Assembly: GCA_020847855.1 (NCBI GenBank)
Contig: JADLBH010000025.1
Location: 1 to 64,000, forward strand
DNA from: Fimbriimonadaceae bacterium
Lineage (GTDB): Bacteria > Armatimonadota > Fimbriimonadia > Fimbriimonadales > Fimbriimonadaceae
Reading direction: 5' to 3'
DNA length: 64,000 nt
Under the pieces are notes generated by a model that was not told the origin of the DNA, ran no database searches, and worked only from the letters and a program-made list of their open reading frames with translations. Below, in pieces: positions 16,760 through 24,877 of this stretch. A program made the translations under genes and the position numbers. The first letter of the stretch is position 1. Each line of letters opens with the position of its first letter.

Positions 16760-18164
16760 CGGCCGGGGGTTCGGCCGAGCCGCCAACGGGCACGGGTGCC
16801 TTCACCGCGGGCTTGGCGGGCTTGCGCGCGCTGGAGTTCCTTCGAATGATCGTCGGCCCTCCGGAATAGATGGACTCGAACGTCTGCACGCGACTCTTGC
16901 CGGCGGGGTCGGTCACTGTGCGGGTCGTGACTGCCTTGGAGCCGGAGCCTCCTCGATCCTCGACTCGAGACGTGCCTGGGGCCAAGCCCTTGTCCTCGAC
17001 GTACTTGACGCCTCGCGACCAACTCGAGACCGTGCTCTGTGAGATCTCGACCTTCGGCTTCGCCGCCTTGGTCCCCAGAACCGTGAACGTAATCTTCCCC
17101 TTGGCGACCGAGGCGCAGAGGGCGATGGGGAAATCGTACGGGTTCTTGAGCGCGAGGTCAGGAAGTGGGAAGCTCACGGCAGCATCGCGGCCACGCGGGA
17201 CGTAGGGTACAGGGAGCGAGTGCGGCGAGCGCGAGGCGATGTCGAGTCCTCCGAGCAGAGCTGCGTTGAAAAGGGTCGTGCTCACTTGGCAGATCCCACC
17301 GCCGACATCTACATCGTGGCGGCCCGCGACGTAAACGCCCGCGACCTGGTAGCCCTTCTCCTGAGTCCTGCGTCCCAAGAGCCCGTTGAAGCTGAACGTC
17401 TCCCCCGGCATGAGGACCGTCCCGTCAATCCTCGCTGCCGCTACCCGAATGTTTCCCGCTCGGGGGCGGTTGCCTTCCGAGAAGCTTGTCGTGAACGTCC
17501 CGATCGCACCGTCAATCTTGGCGAGGTCCTCGGGAGTGACGGCCGTGGCCGCGGGGACAAGCGGGAGGCGTGCAGGCTGGTCGGCGAGCAAGGCTTCGGA
17601 GACCGAGGCGAGCATGCCGTCCACGTCCAGCTCGAGCCCGGCGTCCTCGAACGTTCGCTCGATCTGGCCGCGCACGAGGCGGACCCGTGCGGGCTTTTTC
17701 CTTCCCAAGGCGGCACGCACCGAACTCGCCAAAGGCTCAAGCTTGCCTCTCTCGATTCTCAGCACGGGAAGGATCGTGTTGGCCTCGGGCTTCTCGGCAT
17801 CCAAGCGCTCGCGGAGCACGCCCAGCACACCTTGAAACGGAACCCGGGCCAGGGTGCCCTCGCGATCCAAGGAAAGTCCGAGCTCGGCGACCGAGCGCAC
17901 CGAGCCAAAGGGCTTGCCATCGTGCTCGAACGTGATCTTTCGTTGGGCAAAGTCCGCCCACTTCTTCTCCAGAAGGCTCTCAACCTCGGCACGGTTGCTC
18001 CCCCCGGCGTCCATGCCCCAGACCAGCGTCCCGACCGGGGCCACCGGCTCGAAGCGGGCCGAGAACACCCCGCTGAAAACGAGCAGGGCCGCGCCCCCGG
18101 ACCCCATTGCCATCCAGACCCGTGAGCGCGCAGCCTCCTTCCGGGGCTTCTGCTTCGCTTTCAT
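16713..18164 (-). CDS. VanW family protein
   Basis: A 483-residue secreted or anchored protein. I choose ATG 18164 (MKAKQKPRKEAA) before the single transmembrane segment (MAMGSGGAALLVFSGVF). N-terminal half: repeated peptidoglycan-binding-like domain of the YoaR/VanW type. The VanW domain has ARIDGTVLMPGETFSFNGLLG, YQVAGVYVAG and GGGICQVSTTLFNAAL, ending with NPYDFPI. A Pro/Ala-rich tail follows. VanW proteins occur with vancomycin-resistance genes and in spore-formers, and their role in cell-wall biology is unknown. No van genes are nearby. Confidence 0.88.
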   Translation of the reverse strand: MKAKQKPRKEAARSRVWMAMGSGGAALLVFSGVFSARFEPVAPVGTLVWGMDAGGSNRAEVESLLEKKWADFAQRKITFEHDGKPFGSVRSVAELGLSLDREGTLARVPFQGVLGVLRERLDAEKPEANTILPVLRIERGKLEPLASSVRAALGRKKPARVRLVRGQIERTFEDAGLELDVDGMLASVSEALLADQPARLPLVPAATAVTPEDLAKIDGAIGTFTTSFSEGNRPRAGNIRVAAARIDGTVLMPGETFSFNGLLGRRTQEKGYQVAGVYVAGRHDVDVGGGICQVSTTLFNAALLGGLDIASRSPHSLPVPYVPRGRDAAVSFPLPDLALKNPYDFPIALCASVAKGKITFTVLGTKAAKPKVEISQSTVSSWSRGVKYVEDKGLAPGTSRVEDRGGSGSKAVTTRTVTDPAGKSRVQTFESIYSGGPTIIRRNSSARKPAKPAVKAPVPVGGSAEPPAVTPPAEPGSAAAGLG

Positions 18165-18246
18165 TCCGTTGCTCAAGGGGTTAGACGGTGCCGGGTTCCC
18201 GTTTGGCGTCCGAGACCCAGGAATGGATTCCGGTATTCTGGCTTCC

Positions 18247-19125
18247 ATGCCTGGGCTCGTATGGTTCAACGGTTGCACCACTCCGCTCGAAGACGCGCAA
18301 GTGCCCGCGGCGGACCATGCCCACCTCTATGGGGACGGGCTGTTCGAAGGGATCCGGATCTATGGCCGCAAGGTCTTCAAGCTCGACGAGCACCTAGACC
18401 GGCTCTACCACGGCTGCCGGGCCCTGAAGATCGGGATGGAGCTCGACCAAGCCAAGCTCCGGGCGATCGTTCTCGACACCTGCCGCAAAGCGGACATCTC
18501 CGATGGCTACATTCGCCTCAACGTGACCAGGGGCACGGGCCTCGGGCTCGATCCGCGGGCCGTGAAGACCCAGGCCAACGTCATGGTCATGGTCAGTTCC
18601 CTCGCGCTCTATGCGCCCGAGATGTACGAGACGGGTCTCCAGGTCGTGACGACGGCCTGGCGGGTCATCCCTCCCGACTCGCTCGACCCTCGGATCAAGT
18701 GCATTGGACGCTATGCGTCCAACATCCAAGCCAAGCACGAGGCGAACCGGGCGGGCGCGGGCGAAGGCTTGATGCTCAACGCCCAGGGCCACATCGCCGA
18801 ATGTACGGGCGACAACCTGTTCCTCGTTCGCGGCGGCGTGGTCTCGACCCCCCACCCGTCGTGCGGCATCCTGCAAGGGATCACGCGCGACACGATCATG
18901 GCCCTGCTCCGAGCCGAGGGAGTGGAAGTCGTCGAGACATGGCTTACCACCTACGACGTGTATCGGGCCGAGGAGGCCTTCCTCACCGGCACCGCGGCGG
19001 AGGTGATCCCGATGGTGGGCCTGGACGGTCAACCTATCGGCGATGGAAAGCCCGGCCCCATGACCAAGCGTGCGATCCAGCTCTTCCGCGGCCACATTGG
19101 TTCCGGCGTTCCCTTCGACGCGTGA
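18247..19125 (+). CDS. ilvE: Branched-chain amino acid aminotransferase (class IV)
   Basis: A 292-residue fold-type IV PLP enzyme. HLYGDGLFEGIRIY (residues about 24-37), the PLP lysine in PRIKCIGRYASNIQAKHEA (about residue 158) and the IAECTGDNLFLV and EAFLTGTAAEVIPM blocks are characteristic. It transfers amino groups between Val/Leu/Ile and 2-oxoglutarate; D-amino acid transaminase or 4-amino-4-deoxychorismate lyase are related alternatives, but EGIRIY and the length favour a branched-chain enzyme. TATTCT lies seven bases upstream of the ATG at 18247. The next gene overlaps its stop (GTGA). Confidence 0.88.
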   Translation: MPGLVWFNGCTTPLEDAQVPAADHAHLYGDGLFEGIRIYGRKVFKLDEHLDRLYHGCRALKIGMELDQAKLRAIVLDTCRKADISDGYIRLNVTRGTGLGLDPRAVKTQANVMVMVSSLALYAPEMYETGLQVVTTAWRVIPPDSLDPRIKCIGRYASNIQAKHEANRAGAGEGLMLNAQGHIAECTGDNLFLVRGGVVSTPHPSCGILQGITRDTIMALLRAEGVEVVETWLTTYDVYRAEEAFLTGTAAEVIPMVGLDGQPIGDGKPGPMTKRAIQLFRGHIGSGVPFDA

Positions 19126-19397
19126 GAATCTGGCTCACCGACGAGCTTGGAACCCGGCCCGCCGACCTGGCGGGCTTGGCTCGCAAGACGGGCAGCACGA
19201 GGCTGGATCCGCTTCTGCTCGCGCTCGTGCGCAAGCCGACCCCTGGGGCGCCTTGCCCCGCCTGCGGCTGGACCCGCGAGCAGTATCGCAGCACGGGCCT
19301 CCTGGGTTGCCCACTCTGCTACGAGGTCTTTGCGGTCGGCGCCCCGGCTGAACCGCTTCCGCCCTCGGGCACGTCTTCTGAGGGTGGGATCGGGTAG
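19122..19397 (+). CDS. Small McsA-like zinc-binding protein
   Basis: A 91-residue protein starting at a GTG that overlaps the ilvE stop by four bases. The core CPACGWTREQYRSTGLLGCPLCYEVF (residues about 43-68) has two CxxC pairs spaced as in the zinc modules of McsA/YacH, the activator of protein arginine kinase McsB, where the sequence CPxCG...GxLGCxxCY is typical. It lacks the second zinc module and the UvrB/UvrC domain of McsA. The N-terminal 40 residues (DELGTRPADLAGLARKTG) are unassigned. It may be a regulator of a protein kinase or an isolated zinc domain with another partner. Confidence 0.7.
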   Translation: MRIWLTDELGTRPADLAGLARKTGSTRLDPLLLALVRKPTPGAPCPACGWTREQYRSTGLLGCPLCYEVFAVGAPAEPLPPSGTSSEGGIG

Positions 19398-19398
19398 G

Positions 19399-20205
19399 GT
19401 GACCTTCGTGCTGAAGCGATTTGTCCATCTTCTAGCTACGATTTGTGTGCCTGCCGCTTTGTTCGTCGCATCGGGTTGTGGCGGATCGGGCGGTGGGGTC
19501 GTGGTCGGCAAGAACCCGTTCGTGATCTTCGTGAACGCGTCCTCCAATGCCGGGACCCTCCTTTTCTCGTTGAATGACGAGCCCAAGGGCGGCAACCTTG
19601 CCCCGCTCAAGTCCTCGGCCCCTGTCCAGGTCGAGTTCATCAGCAACGAGGACGGCGGCTACGATGTCGCGGTCGAGGCGACCGACCGCAGCGACATCTT
19701 CGACTCGCAGGTCAACACCTTCGACCGGGACAGTTCGACCGTGGTGGCGGCGTTCGGTCTCAAGGCCTTCGGCGCCGAGGACGAAAAGCGGCTCCGCCTC
19801 GCGATCCTCTCCGTGGACAGGACCGCGCCGACCGGCAACCGAGCCCGGTTCATCGTGCTCCACGGTTACAACCTCATGGCAGGTTTCGACACCCCAGCTA
19901 TCAACTTCCTCAGTGCCGACCCGACCGATCCGGACAACCTGGACAACCCGCAGTTCTCGCTCACCGACATCGAATACGGCACGGTTCGCGCCATCGAGGT
20001 GGACGTGGACCCGAACCCGGCCAACCACCTGGTCTGGGTCGTCCGGAGGGCGGACGCGGAGGCAAGGCTGAGCACACCGGTCGCCCCCAACCCAGCGATC
20101 AAGGCCGGAGGGATCTATCTCGTGATCGTGAGCGGGCTGGAAGACGCCGACGCCGACACGCGCGACGCCACAGTGACCTTCGTTCCCATCCCGCCGAACG
20201 AGTAG
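19399..20205 (+). CDS. Putative lipoprotein, DUF4397-like
   Basis: A 268-residue protein with a signal peptide and lipobox VASGC (Cys about residue 25), then a Gly-rich spacer. The next part, FVIFVNASSNAGTLLFSLND, resembles the DUF4397 beta-sandwich domain found in secreted bacterial proteins, and the rest is beta-rich with Asp-rich loops (DPTDPDNLDN). Function unknown. Start GTG 19399 is one base after the stop of the McsA-like gene, so it ends a three-gene operon starting with ilvE; GTG 19408 is an alternative. It is followed by a strong hairpin with a T-tract. Confidence 0.6.
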   Translation: MTFVLKRFVHLLATICVPAALFVASGCGGSGGGVVVGKNPFVIFVNASSNAGTLLFSLNDEPKGGNLAPLKSSAPVQVEFISNEDGGYDVAVEATDRSDIFDSQVNTFDRDSSTVVAAFGLKAFGAEDEKRLRLAILSVDRTAPTGNRARFIVLHGYNLMAGFDTPAINFLSADPTDPDNLDNPQFSLTDIEYGTVRAIEVDVDPNPANHLVWVVRRADAEARLSTPVAPNPAIKAGGIYLVIVSGLEDADADTRDATVTFVPIPPNE

Positions 20206-20237
20206 CCCACCCGCCAAGATACCGGGGTATGATCCTT

Positions 20238-20269
20238 GACACTGCGCCCCCATGGGCGCAGTGTCTTTT
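20238..20269 (+). terminator. Rho-independent terminator at the edge of the ECF gene
   Basis: Perfect 12-bp stem (20238-20249 with 20254-20265), four-base loop and TTTT tail. It ends the ilvE operon. It lies only three bases before ATG 20273 of the sigma factor gene, and a TATGAT hexamer sits just upstream (20228-20233), so it could also form the 5' end of the sigma mRNA. Confidence 0.85.
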
Positions 20270-20272
20270 CCG

Positions 20273-20818
20273 ATGCCGCCTAGCCCCCGCGACGAGTCCC
20301 AAGCCGAGAAGCGGTGGCTACAGGCCCTCGCCAGAGGGGACGAACGCGCCCTCGCCGCGATCTATGAGATCTACGGGGAGAAGATCTATCGGTATGCATA
20401 CCGGATGCTGGGAAACCGCAGCGACGCCGAGGACGCGACCGCCGAGACCTTCCTGCGAGTCCTGCGCAAGGCGGGCGAGCTCAGGGCGGACGGGGCCTTC
20501 AAGACCTGGCTGTTCCGGATCACTCGGAACCTCTGCATTGACAAGATGCGGCAGCACCGCCTGCTCGAACTTCCTGGCGATGCGCACTATAATGGGACTG
20601 AGGAGCGGGCCGCGCTCAAGGTGACCGTCCACCAAGCCTTGGACGAGTTGCCTATCGAGTACCGGGAGCCGCTCATCCTGTGCGACCTGGAGGACGTCTC
20701 TGCCAAGGAGGCTGCGGCCACCCTGGAGATCAGCGTCCCGGCACTCAAGTCGCGGCTGTACCGCGGACGGAGGGCGCTCCGGGAGCGACTGGGCGGGTCA
20801 ATGGAGAAACTATCATGA
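20273..20818 (+). CDS. ECF-type RNA polymerase sigma factor
   Basis: A 181-residue sigma-70 family protein. Region 2 has YGEKIYRYAYRMLGNRSDAEDATAETFLRVLRKA (residues about 31-64) and region 4 the helix-turn-helix EVSAKEAAATLEISVPALKSRLYRGRRALRERL-like segment near the end. I prefer ATG 20273 over ATG 20252, because 20252 lies inside the loop of the terminator hairpin. It overlaps the following small gene by four bases (ATGA) and may be co-transcribed with dnaN. Such factors are usually held inactive by an anti-sigma factor, possibly the next gene. Confidence 0.85.
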   Translation: MPPSPRDESQAEKRWLQALARGDERALAAIYEIYGEKIYRYAYRMLGNRSDAEDATAETFLRVLRKAGELRADGAFKTWLFRITRNLCIDKMRQHRLLELPGDAHYNGTEERAALKVTVHQALDELPIEYREPLILCDLEDVSAKEAAATLEISVPALKSRLYRGRRALRERLGGSMEKLS

Positions 20819-21090
20819 ACGAAACCTTGGAGCGACTACTCGATCTTTATGCCGGGGAGGAGCTGGACGAGGAGGCCCGCGAAGGCTTCTTGCGCGCCAT
20901 CCGGGAGGACCCGAGTCTCCTGGGTCGGGCGAAGGACCTGTGCCGAGTCGTCGAGATCCTGCACTCCGACCCGGGCCCCGAGTTCACGGAAGAGACCAGT
21001 ACGAGAATCCTTCTTCAGATGCAGCTGCGGGGTGCGACCCTCGGCCCTGCCCGTCCGTCCCCAGAATACCAATGGCCGCTCCCACTATAA
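20815..21090 (+). CDS. Small acidic protein, possible anti-sigma factor
   Basis: A 91-residue protein that begins with ATGA overlap after the sigma factor. Its first 45 residues (LLDLYAGEELDEEAREGFLRAIREDPSL) look like the N-terminal part of anti-sigma factors, but there is no HxxxCxxC zinc motif and no membrane helix. A cytoplasmic anti-sigma role is inferred from position only. It ends 11 bases before dnaN. Confidence 0.55.
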   Translation: MNETLERLLDLYAGEELDEEAREGFLRAIREDPSLLGRAKDLCRVVEILHSDPGPEFTEETSTRILLQMQLRGATLGPARPSPEYQWPLPL

Positions 21091-21101
21091 CCAGACCGAC
21101 A

Positions 21102-22202
21102 ATGAACCTCTCCTGCGACAAGAAGGCATTCCAAGCCGCCCTGAACATCGCCTCCGCCGCGACGAGCCAGCGGACCGCCCACGTGTACCACCAGTCCATC
21201 AGAATCGTCGCCGAGGACGCCAAGCTCACCCTGACCGGCAATGACGGTGAGATGTGGGCGACCGCCTCGTGCCCGGCCGAGGTCGGGGATCCGGGCGAAA
21301 TCTGTGTGCAGCAACGGCTCCTGGCGGAGATCGTCGGAGTCTTGCCCGAGGGAACGCTCGAACTCGAGCTCCGAGGCACTCAACTTTGGCTCCGGCTCGG
21401 CCACGGAGAGTGGCTGCTCACGACCTTCCCGGCGGACGAGTTCCCGCCCGAGCAAACCGTGTCCGAAGGCGCCTCGCTCACCCTGCCCATGGGCGAACTG
21501 AACGCGGCCGTCGAGAGCGTGATCTATGCTGTCTCCGACGACTCCAGTCGGCAGCACCTTACGGGAGTTCTCTTCCAGTACGACGGTAACGAGCTCTCCC
21601 TCGTAGCCACCGACACCCACAGGCTCGCGGTGAAGCGCCTGCGGCGCGAAGGGATCGGCAACAACGTGGACGCCATCGTCCCCGCCAAGGCGCTCCGCGC
21701 GATCAAGCAACTACCCGTGGACGCCGAGACCGAAATCGTGCTCAGGCTCGATTCTGAGCGGCTGAGCGTGGACGTTGGCTCGGCCAGGGTCGTGACCCAG
21801 CTCCTCAGCGGCCAATATCCAAGCTGGGAGCGCGTCGTGCCGCGAGAGTTCACCCGGCAGTGGACCGTGGATCGCAACGAGCTACTCGACAACGTCCGCC
21901 GAGTCCTGGTCATCGGGAAGGACAACGCAAACCGGATTCGCTTCAGCGGCAAGGACGACCGTGTGATGATCAGTGCCCGGAGCGAGGATCGTGGAGAAGC
22001 CAACCAAGAGATCCCCGCGATCAGCCGGAACGGGGACGTTGAGATCGCCTTCAACGGCCGCTACATCGTAGACGCGCTCATGGCGATGCCGGGCGACGGA
22101 GTCGTAGCGGAGCTCACCGAGCCTTCCCGGCCCGCGGTCATTCGCCCCGCGGAAGGCGGCGAGGACCGCTTCTGCGTGGTGATGCCCATGGCACTGAGCT
22201 AG
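21102..22202 (+). CDS. dnaN: DNA polymerase III sliding clamp (beta subunit)
   Basis: A 366-residue protein, the usual length. It has three repeated clamp domains with blocks AAVESVIYAVSDDSSRQHLTGVLFQ (domain 2), VATDTHRLAVKR, LLSGQYPSWERVVP and the C-terminal FCVVMPM. It forms the dimeric ring that tethers polymerase III (DnaE at 44294 here) to DNA. The start MNLSCDKKAF at ATG 21102 matches the family; the upstream frame is shadow. Unusually it follows an ECF sigma factor and its possible partner rather than dnaA, and dnaA/recF are not in the window. Its stop forms a CTAG shared with the convergent DinB-like gene. Confidence 0.93.
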   Translation: MNLSCDKKAFQAALNIASAATSQRTAHVYHQSIRIVAEDAKLTLTGNDGEMWATASCPAEVGDPGEICVQQRLLAEIVGVLPEGTLELELRGTQLWLRLGHGEWLLTTFPADEFPPEQTVSEGASLTLPMGELNAAVESVIYAVSDDSSRQHLTGVLFQYDGNELSLVATDTHRLAVKRLRREGIGNNVDAIVPAKALRAIKQLPVDAETEIVLRLDSERLSVDVGSARVVTQLLSGQYPSWERVVPREFTRQWTVDRNELLDNVRRVLVIGKDNANRIRFSGKDDRVMISARSEDRGEANQEIPAISRNGDVEIAFNGRYIVDALMAMPGDGVVAELTEPSRPAVIRPAEGGEDRFCVVMPMALS

Positions 22203-22630
22203 CCCCGGTCTGCCTTCTCGATCTTGCGCAGTGCGTTGCACTGCCCCAGGTGGTAGGCGGCGTGGATCGCGATCTTCATGAGCGTGTCGAGGGACTTTTC
22301 CTCAAGGGAGTCCACCTGCAAAAGGGCTAATTGGTAGGCGGCCCGGAGCCCTTCAACGAACTCTCGTCGGTCGGAAGGCCACTCGCCGGGCCGAGCTGCG
22401 CGGAAGTCCTCGCGGCACACTTGCCTCCAATCCTGAAGCGGCCCCAGCCCGAGGCTCCCGAGCCACAGTCGTTGCCAACGGCATGCATGGGCGAGGTTGG
22501 TCGCGAGGGAGTACGGCACGCCTGGAACCTGACGGAGCGCCGCATCTTCCCTTACACGTAGTGCGCCGGAAGGGGTGGGGATGTCCCAACCCTCCAAGAT
22601 CTGCTGAAGCATTCGGGCGACCGGGTGCAT
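22199..22630 (-). CDS. DinB-like superfamily protein
   Basis: A 143-residue helical protein. The His in NLAHACRWQRLWL (about residue 48) and the C-terminal HAAYHLGQCNALRKI block (about residues 122-136) give the three-His metal site of the DinB family. The function in this family is usually unknown; some are thiol-transferases or stress proteins. It is a different subgroup from the 1238-1708 protein. A TAGGCT hexamer lies exactly six bases before the ATG. Confidence 0.8.
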   Translation of the reverse strand: MHPVARMLQQILEGWDIPTPSGALRVREDAALRQVPGVPYSLATNLAHACRWQRLWLGSLGLGPLQDWRQVCREDFRAARPGEWPSDRREFVEGLRAAYQLALLQVDSLEEKSLDTLMKIAIHAAYHLGQCNALRKIEKADRG

Positions 22631-22636
22631 GGTTTC

Positions 22637-22642
22637 AGCCTA
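22637..22642 (-). promoter_or_regulatory. Leaderless promoter hexamer of the DinB-like gene
   Basis: TAGGCT on the minus strand, then six bases, then ATG 22630. No ribosome-binding site between them. Confidence 0.5.
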
Positions 22643-22708
22643 CCGTCCTGGGCACACTAAACCCCAGGAACCAGGAGCCGTCAGAACCCAGTACCCTGAG
22701 GCAAGGAC

Positions 22709-23374
22709 ATGACACTTACCGCGCTCACCACCCTCATCGCCGCCGTCACGACCACCGGTCTCGGCCTCGTCGCTAACCTACAAGAGAAGGTGCCGGGCAC
22801 ACCGGGCGCGAAGGCTGGGATCGCCAGGAAGGCAGGCAAACACGCACTGATGGGCCGGTTTTCGGAGGAGATCGGGCTCACCGATGGCCAGAAGGCGCAA
22901 ATCCAGGCTCTCCGAGAGAAAGCCAGGGCCGAGATGCAAGGCCTCGGATCCCAAGGCAGCCCGGATGCGAGGCGCGCAGCTTGGAAGGAGATGCGCTCCC
23001 AGTATCGTGAGCAGTTCCAGAACATCTTGAGCCCGGATCAGAAGGCCAAGCTCGAAGCGCTCAAGGCAGAGACCAAGGCAAAGATGGCCGAGCGAAGGGC
23101 TGCATTCGAGAAGGAGCTCGGGCTCACCGAACTCCAGAAGGCCGAGATCGCACGGCTCAAGGCTGAGATGAAGTCGAAGGTGACGGAGTTCAAGTCCAAG
23201 GGCACGCTCGACCGGAAGGCGATCCGGGCCGAGATGCAGAGTTTCCGAGCCAAGCTGGACTCCGTGCTCACCGCCGAGCAAAGGGCGAAGATCGCGGAGG
23301 CGCGAAAGTCTAAACACGGGAAGCGGTCTCGAAAAAGCTCCGCCCACGGCACCTCCCGACCGGTCAGCGTTTAG
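22709..23374 (+). CDS. LTXXQ-repeat (Spy/CpxP-like) periplasmic protein
   Basis: A 221-residue secreted protein with a signal peptide and an almost fully helical, highly charged body. Four LTxxQ-like motifs (LTDGQKAQ, LSPDQKAK, LTELQKAE, LTAEQRAK) at a spacing of about 45-55 residues match the Spy/CpxP chaperone fold. These periplasmic proteins sense or bind misfolded proteins and metal stress. The tail is basic (KHGKRSRKSS). The start at ATG 22709 is preceded by an AAGGA ribosome site (one of the few in the window) and a TACCCT hexamer. Confidence 0.7.
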   Translation: MTLTALTTLIAAVTTTGLGLVANLQEKVPGTPGAKAGIARKAGKHALMGRFSEEIGLTDGQKAQIQALREKARAEMQGLGSQGSPDARRAAWKEMRSQYREQFQNILSPDQKAKLEALKAETKAKMAERRAAFEKELGLTELQKAEIARLKAEMKSKVTEFKSKGTLDRKAIRAEMQSFRAKLDSVLTAEQRAKIAEARKSKHGKRSRKSSAHGTSRPVSV

Positions 23375-23392
23375 CCTGCCGTGCAGTGCGGC

Positions 23393-23420
23393 GAGTAGCG
23401 GCCCCTCTGGGGCCGCACTC
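23393..23420. terminator. Hairpin between convergent genes
   Basis: Eight-bp GC stem (23398-23405 with 23409-23416), extended by GAGT/ACTC with one bulged base. It lies between the LTXXQ gene and kdsB, whose stop codons it separates. The T-tract is poor on both strands, so it may act as a bidirectional terminator or as a weak one. Confidence 0.6.
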
Positions 23421-23422
23421 AT

Positions 23423-24148
23423 TTACCCTCGTTGCTGAAGGAGGACTCGGACGGCGTCCGCCTGCTCTGGCGTGTCCACCGCGACCGGTGTCGCCTCGCC
23501 CTTGCTCATCCTGATCCGAACCCCGTGCTCGAGGAAGCGCAACTGCTCGAGGGATTCCGCGATCTCGAGCGGGGTCTGGCTCCATGTGGCGAAGGCTTGG
23601 AGGGCCTCGCGACGGTAGGCATAGAGGCCAACGTGCTTTTTCAGAGGTTCGACCCTAGGGTTCCGCGCGAACGGTACCGGATAGCGACTGAAATAGAGCG
23701 CAAAGCCATCGAGGCCGGTCACAACCTTGACCACGTTAGGATCATCTTCCTCGCCTTCGCCTATCTCGCCATAGACCGAGCCCATCGCGATGGAAGCGTC
23801 CTCGAGCAACGGGTGGGCGCAAGCGGCGATGCTCGCCGGTGCGACCAGGGGCTCGTCGCCCTGGACGTTGACGTACACGTCCGCCACGACGGTTTCTGCC
23901 ACCTCTGCGATCCGGTCCGTCCCGGTTGGGCACTCATGCGAGGTGAGCACCGCCTCGATCCCCATGGATCCACAAGCCTCCCTGATTTCCATGTCAGGCG
24001 TGGCTACGATTACGGTGTCGGCGACGCCCGAAGCCTCGGCGGCTTCAGCAACCCAGGCGACCATGGGCTTGCCGCAGAGATCGGCGAGCGGTTTTCCAGG
24101 GAAGCGGGTGCTCCCCATTCGGGCAGGTATCACGATGGCGCACCTCAC
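23423..24148 (-). CDS. kdsB: 3-deoxy-manno-octulosonate cytidylyltransferase
   Basis: A 241-residue nucleotidyltransferase. IPARMGSTRFPGKPLADLCG (residues about 7-26) is the CTP-binding motif, VNVQGDEPLVAP the metal-binding Asp motif, and KHVGLYAYRREAL the KDO-site block. It makes CMP-KDO for lipopolysaccharide core synthesis in the cytoplasm, so the organism should carry KDO-containing LPS. The start is GTG 24146-24148 with TATCCT exactly six bases upstream. The aquaporin gene upstream ends 18 bases before it. Confidence 0.92.
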   Translation of the reverse strand: MRCAIVIPARMGSTRFPGKPLADLCGKPMVAWVAEAAEASGVADTVIVATPDMEIREACGSMGIEAVLTSHECPTGTDRIAEVAETVVADVYVNVQGDEPLVAPASIAACAHPLLEDASIAMGSVYGEIGEGEEDDPNVVKVVTGLDGFALYFSRYPVPFARNPRVEPLKKHVGLYAYRREALQAFATWSQTPLEIAESLEQLRFLEHGVRIRMSKGEATPVAVDTPEQADAVRVLLQQRG

Positions 24149-24154
24149 GGGCGC

Positions 24155-24160
24155 AGGATA
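24155..24160 (-). promoter_or_regulatory. Leaderless promoter hexamer of kdsB
   Basis: TATCCT on the minus strand, six bases before the GTG start. Confidence 0.5.
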
Positions 24161-24165
24161 CTTCC

Positions 24166-24825
24166 CTACGCCGCGGGCTCAGGGACGGCGGCGGGGTCGT
24201 CTTGCTCCTGAATCTTGAAGACTGCGGCCGCCACTAACGCGCCGACGAGCGGACTGACGATATAGACCCAAAGATCCCTCCAGGAGGCACCGAGGTCGGT
24301 GCCGGTCAGAGTCAGCCCCAGGCCGACCGCAGGGTTGAACGAGCCGCCCGAGTAGGGGCCCGCGGCATAGGCCCCGGCCAAGACGGTGAACCCGATTGCC
24401 AGACCGTACATCCAGTTCCCCGAGGTCTTCTTGCTACAGGCAACGTTGAGCACCACGATCACGAGGGCGAACGTGAAGAGCGCCTCGACCCAGGCCGCAG
24501 AGGTCAGCTTGACGCCTGGCCCTGGGGCGAGCCCGACCCCGTGCCCGACCAAGGAGTAGCCTGCGTAGCTCCCGACGCACCCGCCAACAAGCTGCGCGAA
24601 GACATAGGGGACGAAATCTTTGCCAGGGAGCTTCCCTGCCACGACAGCAGCCAGGGACACCGCCGGGTTATAGTGCCCGCCGCTCACGTGGCCACCCATG
24701 TACACCATCACCATCAAGATGCACCCGATCGCCACCGGTGCCATTGTCCCGGCACCGTTCACCGAGAGAACGATGGTCATGACGAGGAACATCGTCCCAA
24801 TGAATTCGGTCAGAAGCTTCTTCAT
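24166..24825 (-). CDS. Aquaporin / MIP family channel
   Basis: A 219-residue membrane protein with six helices. The two NPA boxes are GGHYNPAVS (about residues 49-57) and GGSFNPAVG (about residues 162-170), which fold into the pore half-helices. It conducts water or small solutes across the inner membrane. The spacing is that of the water-specific AqpZ/plant-like group rather than of GlpF, where NPA boxes are followed by an Asp. The selectivity-filter residues cannot be assigned by eye. TAGGGT lies exactly six bases before the ATG. Confidence 0.88.
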   Translation of the reverse strand: MKKLLTEFIGTMFLVMTIVLSVNGAGTMAPVAIGCILMVMVYMGGHVSGGHYNPAVSLAAVVAGKLPGKDFVPYVFAQLVGGCVGSYAGYSLVGHGVGLAPGPGVKLTSAAWVEALFTFALVIVVLNVACSKKTSGNWMYGLAIGFTVLAGAYAAGPYSGGSFNPAVGLGLTLTGTDLGASWRDLWVYIVSPLVGALVAAAVFKIQEQDDPAAVPEPAA

Positions 24826-24831
24826 CCAAGC

Positions 24832-24837
24832 ACCCTA
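24832..24837 (-). promoter_or_regulatory. Leaderless promoter hexamer of the aquaporin gene
   Basis: TAGGGT on the minus strand, six bases before ATG 24825. Confidence 0.5.
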
Positions 24838-24877
24838 TCTCCGAGGACGCTCATGACGGCACAATGGGAGCGACCCG

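Noticed and set aside
20252-20272. Upstream ATG 20252 as start of the ECF sigma factor
   Set aside because: It lies in the loop of the terminator hairpin and has no ribosome site or hexamer at the usual distance; ATG 20273 is better.
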